Shown: positions 8,070 through 13,893 of the stretch, one piece after another
Numbering within the stretch: position 1 is the stretch's first letter
Layout of the letters: every line of letters begins with the position of its first letter
From: WHTX01 sp038255145
GTDB taxonomy: Bacteria > Actinomycetota > Acidimicrobiia > Acidimicrobiales > CAIXPF01
Assembly (NCBI GenBank): GCA_038255145.1
Contig: JBBSLP010000043.1
Span: forward strand, 1-52,830
Direction of reading: 5' to 3'
Length of the DNA stretch: 52,830 bases
Made by a program: the position numbers and the translations under genes
Notes under the pieces: generated by a model
Database searches by the model: none
Seen by the model: only the letters and a program-made list of their open reading frames with translations
What the model was told of the DNA's origin: nothing

Positions 8070-8687
8070 CTAGCTCCGGCGGAACCGGCCATAGAGGAAG
8101 CTCTGGTTGGCGCCGGTGGGGGCGGTGTGCTGCTCGGTGGTGAACTCGACGGGGGTGAAGGCCGGTGCGAGCGCGTCGGTGAGCGACTCGGCGCAGTGAC
8201 GTTGGACGGGCAGCCCGCTGCACTGCTCGGGCCCGTCGAGGGCGAAGGTGGCGATGATGAGCCACCCGTGCGGGGCCACGGTCTCGGCTGCGGTGCGGAC
8301 GTAGCGCTGTTGGTCGGCTTCGCTGGTGAGGAAGTGGAACACGGCCCGGTCGTGCCACAGCTGGTAGGTGCGCTCGGGTTGGTAGGTGGTGACGTCAGCG
8401 GCCACCCACGTGACGGCCTCGGCGAAGGGGCCAAACCGGCGGCGGCCTTGGTCGAGGGCCGCTTGGGAGATGTCGAGCACGGTGAGATCAGCGAAGCCGT
8501 AGCGCAGGAGATCGCCGGCGAGGGGGGAGTCGCCGCCGCCGACGTCGATGATGGCGTCGTCGGGGCGGCCCAGGCTGGCGGTGATGAGGGTGAAGGAGCG
8601 CTGGGCGTCGTCCTGGTGCCAGCTCAGCTGGTCAGGTGCCCGGTCGGTCCACACCGTCTCCCAGTGCTCGCGCGGGTCGGTGCTCAC
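8070..8687 (-). CDS. Class I SAM-dependent methyltransferase
   Basis: The 205-residue protein has motif I (DAIIDVGGGDSPLAGDLL), an acidic strand-2 end (LTVLDISQAALDQGRRR) and motif II/III (WVAADVTTYQPE, YQLWHDRAVFHFL). The GGGDS form with AVFHFL resembles small thiol/metalloid-type methyltransferases (TehB/TPMT-like), which accept thiols, tellurite or selenite-derived ligands; the substrate here is inference. Its GTG start overlaps the TGA at the end of the extended frame of the upstream methyltransferase (GTGA), so the two are translationally coupled. Last gene of the PhnD/methyltransferase operon. Confidence 0.8.
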   Translation of the reverse strand: MSTDPREHWETVWTDRAPDQLSWHQDDAQRSFTLITASLGRPDDAIIDVGGGDSPLAGDLLRYGFADLTVLDISQAALDQGRRRFGPFAEAVTWVAADVTTYQPERTYQLWHDRAVFHFLTSEADQQRYVRTAAETVAPHGWLIIATFALDGPEQCSGLPVQRHCAESLTDALAPAFTPVEFTTEQHTAPTGANQSFLYGRFRRS

Positions 8688-9490
8688 GCCCGTTGATCTT
8701 GGCCGGCGCCCGACCCGGCGGGCTTGCGGGCGATGAACGGGTAGCCCTGCACGTCGAAGGTGCGGGCGTTGGGTTCACCGTGGGCGCCGCCGAAGGTGTC
8801 CACCGGTGACCCCATGGCGACGGCGGTGAAGCCGAGGTCGGTGAGCATCTGGATCCAGCCTGCACACGGCAGGCCCCCGGCGATTCAACCGGTCCACAGG
8901 TCGATCTGGCGCATCGCCTCCGCGGGGACGGGGTTGCCGTTGGCGATGTCGGCGAACTGCAGGTACCCGCCGGGGCGCAGCACCCGCCACACCTCACGGA
9001 ACACCGCCTCCTTGTCGGGGCACAGGTTGAACACCCCGTTGGAGATGACGACATCGGCCCAGCCGTCCTCGACGGGCACCCGCTCGGCCAGGCCCTCCCG
9101 GAAGCTGACCTGGTCAAGGCCCAGCTCGGTGGCTGTGGCACGGGCCTTGGCCAGCATCTCCTCGGTCATGTCGACCCCGATGACCTGGCCCTCGGGGCCG
9201 ACCATGGCGGCAGCGACGAAGCTGTCGAACCCGGCCCCCGATCCGACGTCGAGGACCCGTTCGCCGGGCTGGAGATCGCGGAGGCTGAACGGGTCGGCGA
9301 CCCCGGCGAAGGACTCCACCGCCCGGTCGGGGAGGGCGTCGACGATGGCGGCGTCGTAGCCCAGGCGGGCGGCGAGGGGCCGCCCGGTGTGGAAGTGGAA
9401 CTCGCCGTCGGGGTGCACGGCGACCTCCCGGTACTTGTCGCGGACCTCGGCCCGGAGGGCTTCGGCGTCGACGGTGACGTCTTGGCTCAT
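8684..9490 (-). CDS. Predicted selenoprotein: AS3MT/ArsM-like SAM methyltransferase with in-frame UGA
   Basis: ATG 9490 (GAGGAG 7 nt upstream) opens a 268-codon frame with one internal TGA at 8885-8887 (residue 202). Before it: an ArsM-like N-terminus (VRDKYREVAVHP), motif I VLDVGSGAGFDSFVAA, VIGVDMTEEMLAKAR, and SNGVFNLCPDKEAVFREVWR. After it the family sequence continues in frame: IAGGLPCAGWIQMLTDLGF, VDTFGGAHGEPNARTF and VQGYPFIARKP. In AS3MT/ArsM proteins the position before (I/L)(A/G)GGL or GGAL is a conserved, arsenic-binding Cys; here it is UGA. A 6-bp hairpin with loop CGTGT lies 11-27 nt after the UGA. The extended stop overlaps the next gene's GTG. I infer selenocysteine. The alternative, a nonsense mutation, would leave a 201-residue protein without the C-terminal domain. 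Confidence 0.82.
8858..8874 (-). promoter_or_regulatory. Candidate bacterial SECIS hairpin (methyltransferase)
   Basis: Immediately downstream of the UGA, GCCTGC-CGTGT-GCAGGC forms a perfect 6-bp stem with a 5-nt loop. Sixteen nucleotides separate the UGA from the loop, inside the distance known for SelB-bound bacterial SECIS elements, and the loop contains the G-U expected there. Confidence 0.65.
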
Positions 9491-9524
9491 GCGCACGCTC
9501 CTCGTTGGGGTTGGGGTGGCATCG

Positions 9525-10367
9525 TCAGGTGAAGGTGGCGCCTTCGAGCCGGCCGGCTCGGATGGCGTCGATGACGCCGTTCCAGCCGTCGTCGGTCGCG
9601 GGGAGCCACTTGGTGAGGTGCTCCAGGCGCATCATCTCGGCCACGGCGGGGTCGTCGGGGTCCATGGCGGTGAGCAGCTCGACGAAGCGGTCGGAGGTCT
9701 CGCCCGGCAGGCCGGGGCGGGCGGTGAACGCGCAGTGGCAGAACGGCTCGCTGCGCCACACCACCGTCACCTCCTCGGGAGTGAGGCCCCGCTTGCGGGT
9801 CAGGTGGACGAGCCACGGCTCGAAGATGACGCCGGCGTCGGCCCGCCCGTCCCTGACGGCGTCGAAGATGAGGAAGTCGTCGATCCAGCGCTGCCCGTTC
9901 GAGTAGGCGCGTGGCTCGATGTCGGCGTGGGTGCAGTCCGCCTCGAGGTCGAAGCCCTGGGCGCGCAGCTGGTGGGCGGGGATGAGGCGCAGCTCGGTCG
10001 AGGTCGGCACCCCGACCGCGACCGTGCGGCCCCGCAGGTCGTCCACCTCGGTGATGCCCGAGCTGGTGAGGGCGATGATGACGGTGGCGACGTCCTGATC
10101 GGTGTCGCGCATGGCCAACGTCTGGCACGCTCCGCCACTGGCCAGCAGGCTCTGGGCGTGCGCCATCGGCGCGTTCCACGCCACGTCGACCATGCCGTCG
10201 AGCAGAGCTCCGCACAGCGCGTCGTACGTGGAGAACAGGGCGTAGTCGACGGGCATCCCGTGCTCGACGAACCAGCGGCGCAGCGCGTTCCAGAAGATCA
10301 CGACGTTGGCAGGGTCAGCAGCTGTGGCCCCGATGAGCAGCGGGCGCTGAGCGGTCTGCGACGTCAT
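9525..10367 (-). CDS. PhnD/SsuA-type substrate-binding protein without signal peptide
   Basis: ATG 10367 gives about 280 residues of the PhnD-like periplasmic-binding fold: LLIGATAADPANVVIFWNAL, DYALFSTYDALCGALLDG, VDVAWNAPMAHAQSL, AMRDTDQDVATVIIAL and LRGRTVAVGVPTSTELRLIP. Such proteins bind phosphonate, phosphite or related oxyanions; AioX-type members bind arsenite. No signal peptide is seen at 10367; the alternative start at 10412 adds no hydrophobic core either, so it may be cytosolic or a sensor rather than a transporter part, and no permease or ATPase gene is near. It is the first gene of the operon, 34 bp before the UGA-containing methyltransferase, which suggests a shared ligand. The ligand is unknown. 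Confidence 0.72.
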   Translation of the reverse strand: MTSQTAQRPLLIGATAADPANVVIFWNALRRWFVEHGMPVDYALFSTYDALCGALLDGMVDVAWNAPMAHAQSLLASGGACQTLAMRDTDQDVATVIIALTSSGITEVDDLRGRTVAVGVPTSTELRLIPAHQLRAQGFDLEADCTHADIEPRAYSNGQRWIDDFLIFDAVRDGRADAGVIFEPWLVHLTRKRGLTPEEVTVVWRSEPFCHCAFTARPGLPGETSDRFVELLTAMDPDDPAVAEMMRLEHLTKWLPATDDGWNGVIDAIRAGRLEGATFT

Positions 10368-10410
10368 CAGGTCCCCCCTCGTCAGCGCCGAGCTTACGGG
10401 GGGCGTCGTC

Positions 10411-10437
10411 ATGGGTGCTCCTACGATCAGCACCCAT
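10411..10437. promoter_or_regulatory. Perfect inverted repeat between divergent selenoprotein-candidate units
   Basis: ATGGGTGCT and AGCACCCAT are perfect 9-bp arms around a 9-bp centre containing TACGAT. It sits in the 68-bp gap between the PhnD-like gene and the GNAT gene and its right arm runs into the GNAT ATG. It could be an operator controlling both directions or a leader hairpin masking the GNAT start. Confidence 0.6.
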
Positions 10438-10969
10438 GCATGAACCCCAGATCGAGCTGGCCCGCTCACCGACCGACCTCGCGGCGATGCGTCGCCTGTT
10501 CGGCGAGTACCAGCGTGCCGTGGTCGCCTTCGCCGACGAGGCCCACGTGTGCGCTTGATTCGATGACATGGACACGGAGCTCGTGCAGCTCCGATCGTTC
10601 TACGCAGAACCGGGCCTGCTCCTGATCGCCCGGCTGTCCGGCGCGCCCGTGGGCGGCGTCGGCCTGCGCCCGCTCGGACCTTTCACCGCCGAGATCCGCC
10701 GCCTGTTCGTCAAGCCCGACGGGCGCACCAGCGGCCTCGGGCGCCGGCTCGTGACCCGCCTCATCGACGAGGCCCGCGACCGCGACGTGGAACGCCTCGT
10801 GCTCAACACGCTGCCCACGATGACCCACGCCATCGCGCTCTACGAGAGCTTCGGCTTCACCCGCATCGACCCCTCCGTGGCCGACCCGACCGAAGGGGTC
10901 CTCTTCTACGCGCTCGACCTGGGTCCCCGCCCACCACCTCACGCCGACCACGCTCGTGGGCCGCGCTGA
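10436..10969 (+). CDS. Predicted selenoprotein: GNAT acetyltransferase with in-frame UGA
   Basis: ATG 10436 opens a 177-codon frame with a single internal TGA at 10556-10558 (residue 41). Before it comes a normal GNAT start (IELARSPTDLAAMRRLFGEY); after it FDDMDTELVQLRSFYAEPG, then GGVGLRPLG, EIRRLFVKPD, the acetyl-CoA loop GRTSGLGRRLVTRL, and MTHAIALYESFGFTRI. In relatives I recall the pattern CFQ-D/G-F-x-x-EL; the UGA falls on that Cys (U-FDDMDTEL). A perfect 7-bp hairpin with loop CGTGC lies 17-35 nt after it. The alternative start ATG 10568 would delete beta1-alpha1. Its end overlaps the next ATG (TGATG). The acyl acceptor is unknown. Nonsense mutation is the competing explanation, as neighbours are decayed. 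Confidence 0.72.
10575..10593 (+). promoter_or_regulatory. Candidate bacterial SECIS hairpin (GNAT)
   Basis: CGGAGCT-CGTGC-AGCTCCG is a perfect 7-bp stem with a 5-nt loop. The loop begins 23 nt after the UGA, within the known range, and shares C-G-U-G with the loop of the hairpin in the methyltransferase gene. Confidence 0.6.
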
Positions 10970-11298
10970 TGGGCGTCTACGCCGAGCACGTCCTGCCACG
11001 CACCACCGACCTCGCCCTGCGAGGCCGCCCGATCGACCAGCTCCGCGAGCCCACCGCCGCCGGGCGCGCGCTGCACTTCGCCGAGCACGGCCGAGCACCC
11101 GACCCCGGAGTTGCCCGCTGGCAGGCACGCCTCAACCCCCTGCAACGCAAGCTCTTCGGCGGCTGCCACCTCGACCGACCCATCGACGAGCTTGTCCGTG
11201 GGGCCGGCCTCGACGTGACCCGCCTCGACAACCAGTACCTGACGGGCCCCAAGCCCTTCGGCTACATGTACGTCGGCGTCGCCCTGAAGCCCTGCTGA
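10969..11298 (+). pseudogene. SAM methyltransferase with internal deletion
   Basis: The 109-residue frame joins a methyltransferase N-terminus (MGVYAEHVLPRTTDLALRGR) directly to the C-terminal third (ALHFAEHGRAPDPGVARWQARLNPLQRKL, GGCHLDRPIDEL and YLTGPKPFGYMYVGVA). Family members are about 210 residues; roughly 110 residues, including motif I and the whole SAM site, are missing at LREPTAAG/RALHF. The deletion is in frame, so an open frame remains but catalysis is not possible. It overlaps the GNAT stop by one base (TGATG), so it was part of that operon. Ends in a strong hairpin. Confidence 0.75.
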
Positions 11299-11326
11299 GC
11301 GAGGCCTTCAGCGCCGCTCAGCAGGG
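11290..11326. terminator. Bidirectional terminator hairpin
   Basis: CCCTGCTGAGCG and CGCTCAGCAGGG form a perfect 12-bp stem with a 13-nt loop between two convergent units. The left arm covers the stop codon of the plus-strand remnant. Confidence 0.65.
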
Positions 11327-11337
11327 GCCTTCACGAG

Positions 11338-11818
11338 CTACGCCGCCCGGGCGACGACCTCGGCGTAGCGACCGAGGTACAGCGGCCAGGCCCCTTCGTC
11401 GGCGACACCGTCGCGCACGCCTTCCCAGCCGGGGCCATGCCGATCGAGGTTGCGTGCTCCAGCTCGACCCTCGTCCTCGTCGGGGTCTCCGACACGAAGC
11501 GGACCTCGACCTCGCTGGCGTTGGCCTCGTCGGTCTCCAGCTGCCAGTACGGGCTGATGTCCCAGCTGAAGACCAACCGGTTCGGCGGCTCGTACGCGAG
11601 CACGCGGGCCCACGGCATTCGCTGCCGTCTTCGCCCCGGTCGAAGATGTGCCCACCGACGTGCGGCTCGAAGCGCGACTCGGCGATCGGCACGCCGAGCA
11701 TGTTGTGCTCCTTCGGCTTGAACTCGCCGGAGCACTCGACGAACACGGCGAACGCACGCTCGATCGGCGCGTCGACGGTGACCTTACGGCGAACGGCGAC
11801 GTCATCGGCAAGGCTCAT
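11338..11818 (-). pseudogene. SRPBCC (AHSA1-like) protein with two frameshifts
   Basis: Three frames carry consecutive parts of one protein: VRRKVTVDAPIERAFAVF to HVGGHIFDRGEDGSECR in the first, WARVLAYEPPNRLVFSWDIS to RTRVELEH in the second, and NLDRHGPGWEGVRDGVADEG to GRYAEVVARAA in the third. Each switch needs one missing base, near 11611 and near 11454. Intact members are about 160 residues and usually sit behind an ArsR-type regulator, exactly as here (ATGA overlap at 11815-11818). Unless these are read errors the product is not made. Confidence 0.82.
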
Positions 11819-12162
11819 GGCTGCTCCTCTGGTTGGCTGGCGATGTCCTGGAAGCCGCTGAGGGCGCGGTCCCAGAAGGTGTCGAGCTGGTCCCGCAGCG
11901 CCGAGAGGCCGGCCTCGTTGAGGTGGTAGATCCGGCGGGTGCCCACGGACTGCTCGGCGACGAGGCCGGCGTCTTTCAACACCTTCAGGTGCTGGGACAC
12001 CGCTGGCCGGCTGATCGGCAGGCTGTCGGCCAGCTCGGACACCGCTCGGGGGCGCTCGGCGAGGCGCAGCACGATGGCACGCCGGCTTCGGTCGCCCAAC
12101 GCGCCCCAGACCTCGTCACCGGATCGGTTCGTCTCCACGAACCGTTCGTCTCCACGAACCAT
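11815..12162 (-). CDS. ArsR-family regulator paired with SRPBCC gene
   Basis: The 115-residue frame has the typical start of this subgroup (EVWGALGDRSRRAIVLRLAE), recognition helix SELADSLPISRPAVSQHLKVLK and wing VAEQSVGTRRIYHLNEAG. No metal-binding Cys/His cluster is visible; members regulating SRPBCC genes are usually not metal sensors. The first 12 codons lie on a tandem inverted repeat, so translation may really start at the GTG within VETNRSGDEVW rather than at ATG 12162, leaving the repeat as the operator upstream. The partner SRPBCC gene is broken. Confidence 0.82.
   Translation of the reverse strand: MVRGDERFVETNRSGDEVWGALGDRSRRAIVLRLAERPRAVSELADSLPISRPAVSQHLKVLKDAGLVAEQSVGTRRIYHLNEAGLSALRDQLDTFWDRALSGFQDIASQPEEQP
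12126..12160. promoter_or_regulatory. Tandem operator-like inverted repeats at ArsR gene start
   Basis: A 17-bp unit is repeated head to tail (12127-12143, 12144-12160). Each copy contains GTTCGT-CTCC-ACGAAC, a perfect palindrome with a 4-bp spacer (7-bp arms in the first). Two adjacent identical palindromes at the 5' end of a repressor gene are best read as an autoregulatory operator. Confidence 0.6.
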
Positions 12163-12207
12163 CTGGGACGGGTCAAGAGGGCCTCGCCGCCTGGGCGTCC
12201 GCCGGAG

Positions 12208-12245
12208 TCGGTCTGTGACGCGCGGCCGTTGCGGTGCATAGAGGT
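12208..12245 (+). promoter_or_regulatory. Shared 38-bp upstream element, copy B
   Basis: Same element as 3184-3221 (one mismatch), same orientation relative to its gene, 41 bp upstream of the small secreted-protein ATG. Contains GTGACGCGCGGC and ends TGCATAGAGGT. Confidence 0.65.
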
Positions 12246-12286
12246 CCAGCGTCCGTCACGGACGCCCCCTCGATACAGGAGGCAAC

Positions 12287-12562
12287 ATGCTCAAGAAGAT
12301 CGCAAAGACGGTCGCCGTCATGGCTCTGACAGCGGGCACGGTGTTCGCAGCTGGTACCGGGACCGCCTCGGCTGCGCACTGCGTCGCCCCTGCCACCGAA
12401 AGCTCCTCGCCCGGCTTCTCCTACTTCGGCACGGACCACGTGAAGGAGTCCAACCACCGCGAGGGCGGCAACCCCGGCCCGCACATGGGGACGTCCGGCG
12501 CGTCGAACTGCCGTGAGACCACGGGCAGCCCCTCTATGCGCGCCCCTGGCCAGAACCGCTGA
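12287..12562 (+). CDS. Small secreted protein, unknown function
   Basis: A 91-residue product with a Sec signal peptide (KK start, hydrophobic VAVMALTAGTVFAAG, cleavage at ASA/A near residue 29). The mature part is about 60 residues, polar, with two Cys (AAHC, SNCRE) and Gly/Pro/His-rich segments. AGGAGG lies 6 nt before the ATG. Monocistronic: shared 38-bp element upstream and a strong terminator downstream. It probably shares its regulator with the secreted protein at 2454-3113. I do not recognise the family. Confidence 0.7.
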   Translation: MLKKIAKTVAVMALTAGTVFAAGTGTASAAHCVAPATESSSPGFSYFGTDHVKESNHREGGNPGPHMGTSGASNCRETTGSPSMRAPGQNR

Positions 12563-12578
12563 GACCAGGTTCTCCCAG

Positions 12579-12610
12579 AGGACGCCCGCCCACCGCGGGG
12601 CGGGCGTCCT
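12579..12610 (+). terminator. Strong terminator after small secreted gene
   Basis: A perfect 13-bp stem, AGGACGCCCGCCC with GGGCGGGCGTCCT, and a 6-nt loop start 17 nt past the stop; followed by TCTGCT. Confidence 0.75.
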
Positions 12611-12654
12611 TCTGCTGGTGCGCCGGTGACGTCTCGACCCGGTCGGGCTGGACG

Positions 12655-13500
12655 TCAGTCGATGACGATCAGGGTGGCCTCGGGCTCCACCGGCTCGCAG
12701 CGAGAGCCCAAGGAACTTGGCGGAGGTGGGCCGGAACGGGTCTGATTCACGTACGTAGCCGAGAAGGCTCTCGGCACGGGCGTGGTGGGTCTGGCTCATG
12801 ACGGCGAGGTCGGGGGCGTCGCGTCGCTTGGCCTCGGTGACGTGCCCAGCTCGGAGGGAGTGTGGGCTGATCCGCTCGGCGTGCATGCCCGCCTGCTCGG
12901 CGAGGGCTTTGATGAGGTCAAGGGCGGCGCGGCTGGTGAGCCGGCTTGGACGGATGGAGCCGCCCTTGGTGATCCCCGCCAGAGCGGCCCGCTCGCGATG
13001 CCTGCCGCGTGCTGCCAGGCGTGCAGGGCCCGCACCGGGCAGAGCTCGATGCGCTCGGGGGCGAGCGGGAGCGGCTTGATGCGGCCTCGGCCTTCCTGGT
13101 CGGTCTTGGCTCGCCGGACGTGGGCGACGATGCCTTCGGTGCGGGCGTCGAGGTCTTCGGCGTCGAGGGCGACGAGCTCCCCGACCCGAAAGGCGCCGAC
13201 GAACCCCACCAGCAGGAACGCCCGGTCCCGTACACCGCGCAGACCGCCGGGAGCAGCGGTGACGAACCGAGCGACGTCGTCAGTGCACAGGGGCAGCGCC
13301 TGGCGAAGCGCCATGCCCTTGGTTCGACGCAACCCGGCAAGGGTGCGACGCACGTGCTCGTGGTCGACCGGGCTCACCAACCCGGCCAGGCGATGCGCCT
13401 TGCCGATGGCCATGGCGGCGCGCTGAGTCGTGGTTGCCTTGCGCTCGACGGCGTAGCTGGCGAGGAACGCGCACACGTGCGCCGAGCGGGCCGGACACAC
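12655..13500 (-). pseudogene. Tyrosine recombinase, 5' truncated and frameshifted
   Basis: The first frame carries part of the SAM-like DNA-binding domain (HVCAFLASYAVERKATTTQR, VRRTLAGLRRTKG) and the catalytic core start with the first Arg in LLVGFVGAFRVGELVALD. Near 12,974 one G is missing from a G-run; the next frame continues RPSRLTSRAALDLIKAL, the HxLR motif SPHSLRAGHVT, and the Tyr region LLGYVRESDPF. The end is in a third frame (VEPEATLIVID, stop 12,655-12,657). The first 40-60 residues are absent, cut at the junction with the plus-strand remnant at about 13,490. Probably once mobilised the island; inactive now. Confidence 0.8.
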
Positions 13501-13654
13501 ATCGGTCTCGGTCGTACTCGACCGCTACGGCCACCTCTATCCCGATGCGTCGAACCGCCTGAACGAGGTGCTCGAGACGGTGGGCGGGCTGCGGCGACAC
13601 CCCGAGGGCGGCCCCGGCTCGTGCCAGTTGATGTGGCACGGTCCTGACGCCTGA
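13493..13654 (+). pseudogene. Tyrosine integrase C-terminal fragment
   Basis: The plus strand reads GHTSVSVVLDRYGHLYPDAS, the classic end of a phage/ICE-type integrase with the catalytic Tyr in DRYGHLYP, followed by about 35 residues and a stop 107 bp from the tRNA gene. Everything upstream of the GHTS motif is missing. Orientation and distance to the tRNA fit an integrase that used the 3' end of tRNA-Val as attachment site. Confidence 0.8.
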
Positions 13655-13761
13655 CGATCCGTGCCGGTCGATATCTTCGTGTCGAAGTGGCACGTGTGTG
13701 GCACGGAACTCCGGCCTTCAGCCGTCACGGAGCATTCCACTGGGGCTGACCAGGTGTTTCG

Positions 13762-13838
13762 TGGTGGGCGCTACAGGACTCGAACCTGTGACCTCAGCCG
13801 TGTGAAGGCTGCGCTCTAACCAGCTGAGCTAAGCGCCC
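13762..13838 (-). tRNA. tRNA-Val (CAC), CCA end encoded
   Basis: The acceptor stem GGGCGCT/AGCGCCC, D arm AGCTCAGCTGGTTAGAGC, anticodon arm CAGCC-TTCACAC-GGCTG with anticodon CAC, and T arm ACAGGTTCGAGTCCTGT all fold. Discriminator A is followed by encoded CCA. It marks the boundary between the island and the core chromosome. Confidence 0.95.
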
Positions 13839-13893
13839 GAGGGCTGGATCACACTACCGGGCCGGCGGGCGGGGTGCGAGCCGACACCGCCGA

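Noticed and set aside
9525..9527. TGA at the end of the PhnD-like gene as possible readthrough
   Set aside because: The frame after it is not conserved-looking, no hairpin is at the right distance, and the length already fits the family.
11296..11298. TGA with a hairpin at the end of the deleted methyltransferase, considered as a third Sec codon
   Set aside because: The hairpin arm includes the TGA itself rather than following it, the frame after it shows no family sequence, and a terminator explains it better.
13494..13762. Possible att duplication of the tRNA 3' end within the window
   Set aside because: I found no second copy of the tRNA-Val 3' end; the other end, if any, lies outside.
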